DNA of 41,156 bases from Ruminococcus sp. UBA4385 (lineage in GTDB: Bacteria; Bacillota_A; Clostridia; Oscillospirales; Ruminococcaceae), in contig DGRP01000021.1 of the NCBI GenBank assembly GCA_002391065.1, positions 1 to 41,156 of the forward strand, in the 5' to 3' direction. The number at the start of each line of letters is the position of its first letter. Position 1 is the stretch's first letter. The position numbers and the translations under genes are program-made. Under the pieces are notes generated by a model, which was given only the letters and a program-made list of their open reading frames with translations, was not told where the DNA came from and did not search any database. Below, piece by piece: positions 1 to 9,411 of the stretch.

Positions 1-660
1 GATGTTATCTGTATGGTTGATAACTGCTACGGCGAGTTCGTTGAAAAGCAGGAGCCTCTTTCCGCAGGTGCTGACCTTATCATAGGCTCACTTATCAAAA
101 ATCCGGGCGGAGCAATTGCACCTACGGGCGGTTATATCTGCGGCAGGGCAGACCTTGTTGAGAAATGCGCCGACAGGCTTACCTGCACAGGTATGGGCAA
201 AGAGGTCGGAGCCACCCTTGATACCCCGAGAGAGATACTGCTGGGCTTTTTCATGTCGCCGCAGGTGGTGGCATCGGCAGTAAAGACCTCGGTGTTTGCG
301 TGCAGGCTGTTTGAGAAAATGGGCTTTGAGACCTTCCCGAAGTCAACTGAGACAAGAACAGACATTATCGCATCTATCTGCCTTGAAAATGAGGAGCGCC
401 TTACAGCCTTTTGCAGGGGCATACAGGCAGGCTCGCCTGTTGACAGCTATGTAACACCCGAGGCATGGGATATGCCGGGATATGATTCCAAGGTCATTAT
501 GGCGGCAGGTGCTTTCACTATGGGAGCATCAATTGAGCTTTCCGCCGATGCACCTATAAGGGAGCCCTTTGCAGTATGGCTTCAGGGCGGAATAACCTAT
601 CCGACAGGCAAGGCGGGCATACTTAAAGCCGCACAGGAAATAGCAAAACTAAATAAGTAA
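1..660 (+). CDS. Methionine gamma-lyase family PLP-dependent enzyme (aluminium-resistance-protein family), 5' truncated
   Basis: The frame is open from base 1, so the gene starts upstream of the window and only its C-terminal part is present (about 219 residues). I recognise the fold-type-I PLP family often annotated as 'methionine gamma-lyase family' or 'aluminium resistance protein'. The stretch GSLIKNPGG, with its lysine codon at 97-99, matches the usual Schiff-base lysine site. Later segments (TGMGKEVGATLD, and the C-terminal WLQGGITYPTGKAGI) are also typical. The family is thought to act on a sulphur amino acid or a related substrate in the cytosol, but its physiological reaction is poorly defined and I do not assign one. 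The stop is followed by a 44-bp gap to hprK, so co-transcription is possible. Confidence 0.82.
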   Translation, partial: DVICMVDNCYGEFVEKQEPLSAGADLIIGSLIKNPGGAIAPTGGYICGRADLVEKCADRLTCTGMGKEVGATLDTPREILLGFFMSPQVVASAVKTSVFACRLFEKMGFETFPKSTETRTDIIASICLENEERLTAFCRGIQAGSPVDSYVTPEAWDMPGYDSKVIMAAGAFTMGASIELSADAPIREPFAVWLQGGITYPTGKAGILKAAQEIAKLNK

Positions 661-704
661 AATAATACCGTCATACGGCGGAATAATAAAACGGGGGACT
701 AATT

Positions 705-1664
705 ATGGCTGAAATATTTAGTGTAACGGTACAGGACATAATCGAACAGCTCAAGCTTGAGGTGATCTACGCACCTGCAAACATAAGCAGTTTGCTCGTA
801 ACTGAGAACGACTGCAACAGACCGGGTCTTCAGCTTATGGGCTTTTATGAGTATTTCAATGCAGAGCGTGTTCAGATCTGCGGAAATATGGAGTTTGCAT
901 ATCTGGCATCTATCGAGGAAAAGAAAAGACATGACAGGATAGAGGCTCTGTTTGAGACAAAGATACCTCTCTTCGTTGTCGCAAGAGGTCATGAGCTCTA
1001 CCCCGAGATGCTCGAGCTTGCAAAAAAGTACGGCGTGCCAATCGCCAGGACACAGGACAGCACCACTGCGTTCATCGCAGCGCTCATAGGCTATCTGAAT
1101 GTTGAGCTCGCACCTAGGATAACCCGTCACGGAGTTCTCATCGAGGTTTACGGCGAGGGTATCCTTATTGTGGGTGAAAGCGGCGTAGGTAAGAGCGAGA
1201 CCGCTATCGAGCTTGTAAAGCGTGGTCACAGACTTGTTGCCGATGACGCAGTCGAGATAAGAAAAACCTCATCAAGAACGCTTGTAGGACAGTCTCCCGA
1301 CAACATAAGACACTTCCTTGAGCTTCGTGGTATCGGTATCATCAATACAAGAAGGCTTTTCGGTATGGGTGCGGTAAAGGTTTCCGAGAAGATAGACCTG
1401 ATCGTTGAGCTCGAGCCGTGGGACAGCCAGAAGATCTATGACAGAATGGGTGTAGACAACGAGTATACTACCATCCTCGGCATTAAGATACCAAGCCTTA
1501 CAATTCCTATCAAGCCGGGACGTAACCTCGCAGTTATTCTTGAAGTCGCAGCTATGAACAACCGTCAGAAGAAGATGGGCTACAATGCTGCTGCTGAGCT
1601 TCTTTCCAATCTCGGTCTTGACATGGATACCAAGGATAAGGTCAAGAACTGGGATACGTTTTAA
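705..1664 (+). CDS. hprK: HPr kinase/phosphorylase
   Basis: This is the bifunctional enzyme that phosphorylates and dephosphorylates Ser46 of HPr, and so controls carbon catabolite repression in Firmicutes. At 319 residues it has normal family length. The N-terminal half is the HPrK N domain. The kinase domain carries the P-loop GESGVGKS (residues 157-164), the conserved His142 and the Asp180-Asp181 pair. The family signature follows at about residues 194-220 (LVGQSPDNIRHFLELRG). A GGGGGA-like ribosome site precedes the ATG. It leads the hprK-murB-rapZ-whiA-dnaE run, with 21 bp to murB. Confidence 0.97.
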   Translation: MAEIFSVTVQDIIEQLKLEVIYAPANISSLLVTENDCNRPGLQLMGFYEYFNAERVQICGNMEFAYLASIEEKKRHDRIEALFETKIPLFVVARGHELYPEMLELAKKYGVPIARTQDSTTAFIAALIGYLNVELAPRITRHGVLIEVYGEGILIVGESGVGKSETAIELVKRGHRLVADDAVEIRKTSSRTLVGQSPDNIRHFLELRGIGIINTRRLFGMGAVKVSEKIDLIVELEPWDSQKIYDRMGVDNEYTTILGIKIPSLTIPIKPGRNLAVILEVAAMNNRQKKMGYNAAAELLSNLGLDMDTKDKVKNWDTF

Positions 1665-1685
1665 CCCTTAAAAGGAGAACATACT

Positions 1686-2612
1686 ATGGAACAAGATATA
1701 AGAACAGACGGGCTTCTGGCTCTTGCCAGAGAGCTTGAGTGCAGGGTCATCTATGATGAGCCGCTTTCAAATTATACTACCTTCAAAACAGGCGGTCCAT
1801 GCTATGCGATGGTAGATGCAGGCTCCGAGGATAGGCTTGCACGCCTTATCGGTGAGGCAAATGCAAGCGGAGTGCGTCACCTTGTTATGGGAAAGGGCTC
1901 AAATATCCTCTTTGATGACAGGGGCTATAACGGAGTGATTTTCCTTATGGGGCAGTCTGTCGATGAGGTAAGAATGCTCGACGATACAACTATTTACGCA
2001 CAGGCAGGCTGCTCGCTCATAAAGCTTTGCCGCTTTGCTCTGGAGCATAATCTTACGGGCCTTGAATTTGCCTACGGTATCCCCGGAACTGTCGGCGGTG
2101 CGATATATATGAACGCAGGTGCTTACGGCGGTGAGATAAAAGACGTTATCAAGTCCTGTACAGCTATAAGACCCAGCGGAGAAATACACGTTACCGAGCT
2201 TGTTGATATGGGCTTCAGCTACAGAGAAAGCTGCTTTCAGCATAACCATGAGATAGTTTTCAGCGGTGTGTTCTCTTTAGAGCCGGGCGTTTATGATGAC
2301 ATTCAGGATACTATGGTAGACCTTATGGGCAGAAGACGTGCAAAGCAGCCTCTTGAATACCCGAGCGCAGGCTCTACCTTCAAGCGCCCCGAGGGTCACT
2401 TTGCAGGTCAGCTTATTCAGGAGTGCGGCCTTGCAGGCTTCGGTATAGGCGGTGCTGAGGTATCCGACAAGCACTGCGGATTTATAATTAATAAAAATAA
2501 TGCAACAAGCGCAGATATACTGGCACTTATCTCAGAAGTACAAAAAATTGTACTCGAAAAGACAGGCGTTCAGCTTGAGCCCGAGGTAAGGCTTATACCC
2601 TATGATGATTAA
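1686..2612 (+). CDS. murB: UDP-N-acetylenolpyruvoylglucosamine reductase
   Basis: It reduces UDP-GlcNAc-enolpyruvate to UDP-MurNAc with NADPH and FAD, the second committed step of peptidoglycan precursor synthesis, in the cytosol. The protein is 308 residues, type II MurB length. FAD-binding motifs are visible: GKGSNIL (69-75) and the segment at about 130-150 beginning GIPGTVGGA. The catalytic features are SYR (Arg180), the AGSTF loop with Ser230 as probable proton donor, and a C-terminal Glu in the LEPEVR segment. AAGGAG lies upstream of the ATG. The next gene, rapZ, follows after 21 bp. Confidence 0.97.
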   Translation: MEQDIRTDGLLALARELECRVIYDEPLSNYTTFKTGGPCYAMVDAGSEDRLARLIGEANASGVRHLVMGKGSNILFDDRGYNGVIFLMGQSVDEVRMLDDTTIYAQAGCSLIKLCRFALEHNLTGLEFAYGIPGTVGGAIYMNAGAYGGEIKDVIKSCTAIRPSGEIHVTELVDMGFSYRESCFQHNHEIVFSGVFSLEPGVYDDIQDTMVDLMGRRRAKQPLEYPSAGSTFKRPEGHFAGQLIQECGLAGFGIGGAEVSDKHCGFIINKNNATSADILALISEVQKIVLEKTGVQLEPEVRLIPYDD

Positions 2613-2633
2613 GACAGTCAGAGAGGTAACAGA

Positions 2634-3488
2634 ATGAAATTCGTGATAATAACGGGAATGTCAGGCTCGGGAAAATCCGCAGCAGTTGATGTTTTCGAGG
2701 ATATGGGATATTACTGTATCGACAATATGCCGCCTGAGCTTATCGGTAAGTTTGCCGATATATGCAGTCAGTCCGACGGAAAGATAGATAAGGTTGCATT
2801 CGTAGTTGACATCAGGGGCGGAGATCTGTTTCTGAAGCTTCAGGACACTGTAACAGAGCTGAGAGAGGAAGATGTTGAGCTTAAAATACTCTTCCTTGAC
2901 TGTGCCGACAATGTCATAGCAAGGCGCTACAAGGAGACAAGGCGTAAGCACCCTCTTGATGAGCAAAGCTACGGCGACCTTGACAAGGCAGTTGCCGCAG
3001 AGAGGCAGCTTCTTGTGCCGATAAAGGCGTTATCGGATTACTATGTGGACACCACAACAAGCTCGGTTGCGGAGTTTAAATCCCGTATTTCCCAGATGTT
3101 CAGCGAAGACAGCGAGTTTATGCATATAGATGTGCGCTCCTTTGGTTTCAAGTACGGCCCTATGCCCGAGGGCGACCTTGTGTTTGATGTAAGATGTCTG
3201 CCAAATCCGTTTTATATTCCCGAGCTTAAACAAAAAACAGGCCTCAACAGCGAGGTATCTGACTATGTCCTCTCTTTTGAGGAGGCAAGGGAGCTTCTCA
3301 AAAAGCTGTGCGAGCTTGTAGATTTTCTTATCCCTCTTTACAAAAAGGAGGGCAAAAGTCAGCTTGTAATAGCTTTCGGATGTACGGGCGGAAAGCACCG
3401 CAGCGTTACCTTCGCCGAGGCGCTCAGCGCTCATCTTATGGTTGAGGGTCACAGGATAAGAGTTACTCACAGAGATATAGAAAGATAG
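2634..3488 (+). CDS. rapZ: RNase adapter/nucleotide-binding protein RapZ (YvcJ family)
   Basis: RapZ/YvcJ proteins bind nucleotides. In enterobacteria RapZ guides RNase E to the GlmZ sRNA; in Gram-positives the YvcJ role is less clear. The 284-residue length is standard. The N-terminal P-loop is GMSGSGKS (residues 8-15), and a Walker-B-like hydrophobic strand ends at about residue 90 (ILFLDC). The C-terminal domain has its signature GCTGGKHRSV (249-258), involved in RNA or metabolite binding in known homologues. The stop is 2 bp before the whiA start, so the two are surely co-transcribed. The usual third partner, yvcK, is not between them. Confidence 0.95.
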   Translation: MKFVIITGMSGSGKSAAVDVFEDMGYYCIDNMPPELIGKFADICSQSDGKIDKVAFVVDIRGGDLFLKLQDTVTELREEDVELKILFLDCADNVIARRYKETRRKHPLDEQSYGDLDKAVAAERQLLVPIKALSDYYVDTTTSSVAEFKSRISQMFSEDSEFMHIDVRSFGFKYGPMPEGDLVFDVRCLPNPFYIPELKQKTGLNSEVSDYVLSFEEARELLKKLCELVDFLIPLYKKEGKSQLVIAFGCTGGKHRSVTFAEALSAHLMVEGHRIRVTHRDIER

Positions 3489-3490
3489 AT

Positions 3491-4414
3491 ATGAAAGAAT
3501 CGTTTTCTGCGAATGTAAAAAAAGAGATAATCGAGAAGATAAACTCACGCTCCAAGGCAGATGTATGCTTAATGGGGCTTCTTACCTGCTGCAATCAGCT
3601 CTCGGATAAGGAAATATCGTTTCTGACCGAGAATGAAGATGTCAGAGACTTTTTCATAAAAAACGTCAACAGGCTTTTAGAGCGTGAAGATGCCGTCCGT
3701 GTGACAGAGCAGAGCCGTAAAAACAGCGGTTCTCTTTATAATGTAGAAGTCGCAGGCAGTGAAAACAGGATAGAGCTTCTCAGTATGTTTGCAATGGATC
3801 AGAGCAGAAGGCTTATGCCCGATGATCTCCCGAAGGAGAAGTATCTCCCTCAGCTTGCCGCAGGGGCATTTCTTGCCTGCGGCTCGGTCAATGACCCCGA
3901 GAAGAAGTACCACCTCGAATTTGTAATGCCTTCACTTGATTTGTGCAATGATTTCGGGCTTATATTAATAGAGCATTTTGATATAGTTCCCAAGCACATA
4001 GAACGCAAAAATTCGCAGATAGTATATATAAAAGAATCCGAAAACATCATTGATATGCTTGCTATCATGGGAGCGCAGATGTGCGCTCTTGAGATAATGA
4101 ACGTCAAGATGATGAAGGATATGAGAAACAAAATAAACCGTGCTGTCAACTGCGACAACGCAAATATAGAAAAAACTCTTAAAGCAGCCGAAAAGCAGCT
4201 TGAGGATATAGAGCTTATCGACCGTACAGTCGGTCTTGAGGAGCTTTCGCCTGCGCTTCGTGAAATGGCAGAGCTTCGGTACAACAATCCCGACATAAGC
4301 TTAAAGGAGCTTGGAAATATGCTTACACCGCCTATTTCACGTTCGGGAGTAAATCACAGATTACAGAAAATTTCGGCTTATGCCGATGAGATCAGAGAGA
4401 AAGCAAAAGCCTAG
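3491..4414 (+). CDS. whiA: DNA-binding protein WhiA
   Basis: WhiA is a bipartite protein of Gram-positives: a degenerate LAGLIDADG homing-endonuclease-like N-terminal part fused to a C-terminal helix-turn-helix. It links cell division or sporulation with DNA binding. At 307 residues it matches the family. Around residues 115-165 is the LAGLIDADG-like core (FLACGSVND and following). The C-terminal helix-turn-helix is at about residues 265-300 (SLKELGNML...SRSGVNHRL). It begins 2 bp after rapZ with no strong ribosome site, so translational coupling is likely. dnaE follows after 9 bp. Confidence 0.95.
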   Translation: MKESFSANVKKEIIEKINSRSKADVCLMGLLTCCNQLSDKEISFLTENEDVRDFFIKNVNRLLEREDAVRVTEQSRKNSGSLYNVEVAGSENRIELLSMFAMDQSRRLMPDDLPKEKYLPQLAAGAFLACGSVNDPEKKYHLEFVMPSLDLCNDFGLILIEHFDIVPKHIERKNSQIVYIKESENIIDMLAIMGAQMCALEIMNVKMMKDMRNKINRAVNCDNANIEKTLKAAEKQLEDIELIDRTVGLEELSPALREMAELRYNNPDISLKELGNMLTPPISRSGVNHRLQKISAYADEIREKAKA

Positions 4415-4423
4415 GAGATAACC

Positions 4424-7400
4424 ATGACACCCTTTGTTCATTTACATCTGCATAGTGAATACTCGCTCCTTGACGGTGCCTGCCGTATTGAGGAGCTTGT
4501 TTTGCGTGTAAAGGAACTGGGTCAGACGGCTGTTGCTGTCACAGATCACGGCAATATGTTCGCAGCGGTAGAGTTCTACAATGCCTGCAAGTCAGAGGGC
4601 ATAAAGCCTATAATCGGCTGTGAGGTCTATGTAGCGCCACGCTCAAGGAAGGACAAGGAAGGTCGGATAGATGCGCCCTATCATCTCATTCTTCTCTGCG
4701 AGAATGAAGAGGGCTACCGCAATCTGATAAAGCTTGTGTCACTCTCATACACCGAAGGCTTTTACATGAAGCCCCGAATCGACAAGGAGCTTCTGAGAAA
4801 ACATCATAGCGGACTTATCTGCCTGTCAGGCTGTCTTGCAGGCGAGATAGCAGTGCTTCTTGCCCGTGATGACTATGAATCCGCAGTTGAGACTGCTCTG
4901 GAATATCAGGGCATTTTCGGCAAGGACAACTATTTTATAGAGATACAGGACCACAAGGATATAGATCAGAAGCGTATCGATCCAAGCCTTATCAGGCTCT
5001 CAAATCAGACAGGCATACCGCTTGCCGCTACAAATGACTGCCACTATCTCAGACGTGAAGACGCTTATGCTCAGAGGATACTTATGTGTATCTCAACAGC
5101 AAAAACTATTGAGGACGAAAACTCAATGGCTTTCCCGACGGAGGAGTTCTATGTAAAATCGGGAGATGAAATGGCGGAGCTTTTCTCAAATTGTCCGCAG
5201 GCGATAGCCAATACTGTAAGGATAGCAGAGCGCTGTAATGTGGAATTTGAATTCGGAAATACAAAGCTGCCGTACTTCCATATTGACGGTGTTGAGGACA
5301 ACGAGGCTTTCCTTCGTAAAATGTGCCTTGACGGTCTATATAAGCGCTATGGAGAGCCCTCTGAGGAAGCCTTCAAAAGGCTTGATTATGAACTTGACAT
5401 CATTACAGGAATGGGCTATACGGACTACTATCTGATAGTCTGGGACTTTATAAATTACGCAAAATCAAAGGGCATTCCTGTAGGCCCGGGGCGAGGCTCG
5501 GGCGCAGGAAGTCTCTGCGCATACTGCATCGGTATCACAGGAGTTGACCCTTTGAAATATAATCTTCTCTTCGAGCGTTTCTTAAACCCCGAAAGAGTTT
5601 CCATGCCTGACTTTGATATTGACTTCTGCATGGAAGGCAGACAGCGTGTTATCGACTATGTTATCCGCAAGTACGGTGCAGACCATGTTGCTCAGATAGC
5701 AACCTTCGGAACGCTTGCCGCAAAGCAGGCTGTAAGAGATTCAGCACGGGCTATGGGCTTTGCCTATCAGGTTGGAGACAGCATTTCAAAAAAGGTGCCG
5801 AGATATGCAAAGCTCTCGGTATCGGTAAGGCAGGACCCTGCTCTGAGAGAGCTTTATAATACCAATGAGCAGGCAAAGCAGGTAATAGACACAGCTATGC
5901 GTATCGAGGGTATGCCAAGAAACGTATCTACCCATGCGGCAGGAGTTGTAATCACAAAAGAGCCTGTTGACTATTACGTTCCTCTTTATGCAAGAGACGG
6001 TCAGGTCTCAACCCAGTACACTATGACAATACTGGAACGCTTAGGGCTTCTGAAAATTGATTTTCTGGGGCTCAGAAACCTGACTATCATCGACCACTGC
6101 TGTAAGAGTATAAAAAAGAGTAACCCCTCATTTGATATAAATTCGATACCTATAGACGATCAGGCAGTTTTTGATATGCTCTCAAAGGGTCAGACAGGGG
6201 GCGTTTTCCAGTTTGAAAGCGCAGGCATGACCTCGGCTATAACAAGGCTCAGACCTACGGGCATTGAGGACCTTATAGCGGTCATTTCTCTCTACCGCCC
6301 GGGGCCTATGGACTCAATACCTACCTATATCAGAAACCGCCACAACCCCAGCTTAGTAACCTATAAGCACCCTCTTCTGAAAGATATTCTTGAAGTCACC
6401 TACGGCTGTATAGTGTATCAGGAGCAGGTAATGCAGATATTCCGTACCCTTGCAGGCTACTCCTACGGCAGAGCCGATATTGTAAGGCGAGCTATGGCGA
6501 AGAAAAAGTCAGCAGTGCTTGAAAATGAGCGCAAGGCTTTCATTTGGGGCGAGGAGGGTCAGTGCGTAGGCGCTGTTGCAAACGGTGTTCCCGAAAAGAC
6601 CGCAAATGAGATCTTTGATGAAATGACCTCATTTGCAAGCTATGCCTTCAATAAATCTCATGCCTGTGCCTATGCCTTTGTAAGCTACCAGACGGCATAT
6701 CTGAAATGCCACTATTATAAAGAGTATATGGCAGCACTGATGACAAATGCTCTTCTTGACAGCACAGGCAAGCTTATGGGCTACATCACTGATGTTGTCA
6801 AGCACGGTGTAAAGATACTCCCCATTGATATAAACAGCAGCGAGAGGGGCTTTGTACCCTGTGATGAGGGCATAAAGTTTGCACTGCTCGCAGTAAAGGG
6901 TCTCGGAGAGGGCGCGATCGAGCGCATTATCCGTGAGCGTGAAACCGCAGGGCCGTTTACCTCGCTTATGAATTTCTGTACCAGAATTCAGGGCAAGGAT
7001 ATAAATGTCAGAAATGTTGATGCGCTTATCAAAAGCGGTGCATTTGACAGCTTTCCGCACAACAGGCACGAAATGATAGATTCGTGTGCATTTGTTATGA
7101 GGATAGCCGCAGATGAAACCGACGGCGTTCTTTCGGGACAGCTTGACTTCTTCTCAAACAATGCCAATGTCAAGCCCGAGTACCACGTTGTGCCCTGTGA
7201 GGAATATGACAGGGAAACTCTCCTTGAATATGAGCACGAGGCTCTTGGAATGTACCTCTCGGGTCACCCGATAGATAAGTTCTTTCCGATACTCAAAGCA
7301 GGACAGAGCAAAACTGCCTCGGAGATAATAAACGGCAGTTGCGAGGAACAGAAGGGCTTCCGTGACGGAGACCGTGTTCACTACTGCGGAATGGTTATCG

Positions 7401-7897
7401 CCAAGAGACAGCTTATCACCAAAAAGGGAGACCTTATGTGTTTTATGACCATTGAGGATAAATATTCCCAGATCGAGATAATTGTTTTCCCGAAGGTGTA
7501 TGAGCTTTGCGCTAAATTTATAGAAGAAAAGGCGCTCCTGCACGTTTTCGGAAGGCTTTCGGTCCGTGATGATGAGGAAACAAAAATTCTTGCAGACCTC
7601 TGCGAGCCTGTGGAAGACTTCTGTAATCAGCTGCTTGAGCGTGACCTTTGCGTGAAGCTCAGCAGTACAGATAAGGAAGCTGTGCAGAAGGTGATTTCCA
7701 TAGCGGAGAAATACCGCAGTGAAAACGGAAGAAAGCTTATAATCTGGTTTGAGGACATAAGAAAAAAGACAGGCATCAAGGGACTGACTGCCGTTAATGT
7801 AAGCCGTGAACTCATTGAAGCGCTCAGTGACGCAGTGGGCGAAAACAACGTTGCCTTTATGATGCCCAAAAATACAGGAGGATACAATGGAGCCTAA
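4424..7897 (+). CDS. dnaE: DNA polymerase III alpha subunit, DnaE type
   Basis: This is the replicative-family polymerase, C-family, of the DnaE type rather than PolC, since no exonuclease domain is inserted. It has 1157 residues. The PHP domain starts immediately (HLHLHSEYSLLDG). The palm carries GPGRGSGAGS and PDFDIDF, with catalytic Asp396 and Asp398, and a third Asp at 546 in KIDFLGL. The tau-type fingers follow, then helix-hairpin-helix sequence at about 820-880, and a C-terminal OB fold at about 990-1065. The ribosome site TAGGAGATAACC precedes the ATG. The last 11 bp overlap the next small ORF. A PolC probably exists elsewhere in the genome, as in most Firmicutes. Confidence 0.97.
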   Translation: MTPFVHLHLHSEYSLLDGACRIEELVLRVKELGQTAVAVTDHGNMFAAVEFYNACKSEGIKPIIGCEVYVAPRSRKDKEGRIDAPYHLILLCENEEGYRNLIKLVSLSYTEGFYMKPRIDKELLRKHHSGLICLSGCLAGEIAVLLARDDYESAVETALEYQGIFGKDNYFIEIQDHKDIDQKRIDPSLIRLSNQTGIPLAATNDCHYLRREDAYAQRILMCISTAKTIEDENSMAFPTEEFYVKSGDEMAELFSNCPQAIANTVRIAERCNVEFEFGNTKLPYFHIDGVEDNEAFLRKMCLDGLYKRYGEPSEEAFKRLDYELDIITGMGYTDYYLIVWDFINYAKSKGIPVGPGRGSGAGSLCAYCIGITGVDPLKYNLLFERFLNPERVSMPDFDIDFCMEGRQRVIDYVIRKYGADHVAQIATFGTLAAKQAVRDSARAMGFAYQVGDSISKKVPRYAKLSVSVRQDPALRELYNTNEQAKQVIDTAMRIEGMPRNVSTHAAGVVITKEPVDYYVPLYARDGQVSTQYTMTILERLGLLKIDFLGLRNLTIIDHCCKSIKKSNPSFDINSIPIDDQAVFDMLSKGQTGGVFQFESAGMTSAITRLRPTGIEDLIAVISLYRPGPMDSIPTYIRNRHNPSLVTYKHPLLKDILEVTYGCIVYQEQVMQIFRTLAGYSYGRADIVRRAMAKKKSAVLENERKAFIWGEEGQCVGAVANGVPEKTANEIFDEMTSFASYAFNKSHACAYAFVSYQTAYLKCHYYKEYMAALMTNALLDSTGKLMGYITDVVKHGVKILPIDINSSERGFVPCDEGIKFALLAVKGLGEGAIERIIRERETAGPFTSLMNFCTRIQGKDINVRNVDALIKSGAFDSFPHNRHEMIDSCAFVMRIAADETDGVLSGQLDFFSNNANVKPEYHVVPCEEYDRETLLEYEHEALGMYLSGHPIDKFFPILKAGQSKTASEIINGSCEEQKGFRDGDRVHYCGMVIAKRQLITKKGDLMCFMTIEDKYSQIEIIVFPKVYELCAKFIEEKALLHVFGRLSVRDDEETKILADLCEPVEDFCNQLLERDLCVKLSSTDKEAVQKVISIAEKYRSENGRKLIIWFEDIRKKTGIKGLTAVNVSRELIEALSDAVGENNVAFMMPKNTGGYNGA

Positions 7898-8057
7898 GGA
7901 CTACAGAGTAGACAGGATAGACGGTGACTACGCTCACCTGACAGAAACATCAACAGGAGAAGAGCTTCTCATTGCAAGAGCCCTTATCCCCGAGGAAGCC
8001 GATGAGGGCACACTCCTTCACTGGGAAAACCTTCAGTATACAGTCATCGGATCATAA
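7887..8057 (+). CDS. Small DUF3006-like protein
   Basis: A 56-residue ORF begins inside the last codons of dnaE in another frame (11-bp overlap), 6 bp after a clear AGGAGG ribosome site. Translation starts MEPKDYRVDRIDGDYAHL and ends in a short beta-rich tail. The pattern V-D-R-(I/F)-x-G-D-Y-A near the N-terminus and a P-x-E-A-x-E-G segment near the middle match the small DUF3006 family as I remember it; that family has no known function. The good ribosome site and translational coupling to dnaE support a real gene. It is followed directly by a new promoter, so it is the last cistron of the upstream operon. Confidence 0.72.
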   Translation: MEPKDYRVDRIDGDYAHLTETSTGEELLIARALIPEEADEGTLLHWENLQYTVIGS

Positions 8058-8062
8058 AATGC

Positions 8063-8091
8063 TTTACTTTTTTGAGCATTTGTGATACAAT
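8063..8091 (+). promoter_or_regulatory. Sigma-A-type promoter for the yfmF-yfmH(-lgt) transcript
   Basis: TTTACT at 8063-8068, a 17-bp spacer and TACAAT at 8086-8091 give a good vegetative promoter. It lies 5 bp after the DUF3006-like stop and 36 bp before the TTG start at 8128. It suggests that the peptidase pair and lgt form a separate transcription unit. Confidence 0.6.
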
Positions 8092-8127
8092 GTAATTTGT
8101 GAACTACAATGGAAAGGAAATAAAACA

Positions 8128-9411
8128 TTGTCAATAGCTTATAACAGAGAGGTTTTAGGCGGCGGAGTCGCTCTTAGCTGTGTTACTGACAGTAAGTTCA
8201 GAAGCTGCAGCGTAAGGGTAAGCTTCATAACGAAGCTTGAAAAGCACAGTGTTCTGAAAAGTGCGCTCCTTTTTGACCTGCTTACGACCTCAAATGAAAA
8301 TATTCCGTCAAGAACGGCTCTCCTTGAAGAGACAGAGGGTCTTTACGGCAGCTATGTTTCACCTGTCTCAACGAGAATGGGAGACTATTATCTGACAGGT
8401 ATAGGCTGCGGCTTTATTTCTGACCGCTGCACACTTGACGGCGAAACAATATCGGACAAAATGACTGACCTTCTTTTTGACTGCCTGTTCAGGCCGCATC
8501 TGGTTGAAGGCTCTTTCAATGAAGAGTATTTTCAGCTGAAGCAGAAGGAAGCCATAGATGCAATTGCCGCAACCGTCAATAATAAAAGAAAGTATGCTCT
8601 GAAAAAAGCCCGCAAGCTTGTTTTTGAGGGCGAGCCTGCGCTCTATTCCGACCTTGGAACCGAAAATGATGTTTTATCGCTCACAGGTGCAGATCTGCTT
8701 GCTTATCTCAAACAGCTTATGGATAACTGTGCGATAGAGATCAGCGTCAGCGGTGATGACAGCGTAAAGCGCTGTGCAGATATTATCAGAAAGCGTATTC
8801 TTCCGTTTACAAAAAGGGAGGGGATCGAGTTCCCTGAATTCAGGCGAATATCACCTATGAAGACAGAGCCTGTATATGAAACCGAGGATGCGGTTGTCAA
8901 TCAGAGTAAAATGGTTATGGCCTTCAAGTCTGACTATAAGGATATTTATACCGCAAAGCTTTTCAATATTCTTTACGGTGCTTCGAGCACTTCAATGCTC
9001 ATGGAGAATGTGAGAGAAAAGCTTTCGCTGTGCTATTATTGCTCATCGGTTTACGGCGACCGTAAAAATGTTCTTTTCGTTGACAGCGGTGTTGAGACCG
9101 ATAATATCGACATAGCAAGAGAAGAGATCCTCAGGCAGTTAAGTGAAGCAGCAAACGGCAATTTCTCTGATGAGGATATAGATAATGCAAAGCGGGCGCT
9201 CTGTGACGGCTTCAGCAGCAATTACGACAGCCCCTACGGTATGCAGGACTGGTATATTGCTCAGATGACAAGGGGCACAGCTTATTCGCCGAACGAGGTC
9301 TGCGAGATGATAAATGCAGTGACCCGTGAACAGCTTATGGAGTGTGCAGCCTCATTTAAGCTTGATACAGTCTTTGTACTGAGGGCAGTAAGCGAGGTGA
9401 AGGCGCAGTGA
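8128..9411 (+). CDS. yfmF: M16-family peptidase homologue, inactive-type partner (YfmF-like)
   Basis: This 427-residue insulinase/pitrilysin-fold protein lacks the zinc motif HxxEH in its N-terminal half, so it is probably the non-catalytic partner of the next gene. Firmicutes keep such a pair; in Bacillus subtilis the YmfF/YmfH pair is linked to the 5-aminopentanol modification of elongation factor P. That link is family knowledge and not visible here. The start codon is TTG, 9 nt after GGAAAGG. Its TGA overlaps the following gene's GTG by 4 bp, strong evidence of translational coupling and of 1:1 stoichiometry. The symbol follows current family naming and should be read as tentative. Confidence 0.82.
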   Translation: MSIAYNREVLGGGVALSCVTDSKFRSCSVRVSFITKLEKHSVLKSALLFDLLTTSNENIPSRTALLEETEGLYGSYVSPVSTRMGDYYLTGIGCGFISDRCTLDGETISDKMTDLLFDCLFRPHLVEGSFNEEYFQLKQKEAIDAIAATVNNKRKYALKKARKLVFEGEPALYSDLGTENDVLSLTGADLLAYLKQLMDNCAIEISVSGDDSVKRCADIIRKRILPFTKREGIEFPEFRRISPMKTEPVYETEDAVVNQSKMVMAFKSDYKDIYTAKLFNILYGASSTSMLMENVREKLSLCYYCSSVYGDRKNVLFVDSGVETDNIDIAREEILRQLSEAANGNFSDEDIDNAKRALCDGFSSNYDSPYGMQDWYIAQMTRGTAYSPNEVCEMINAVTREQLMECAASFKLDTVFVLRAVSEVKAQ

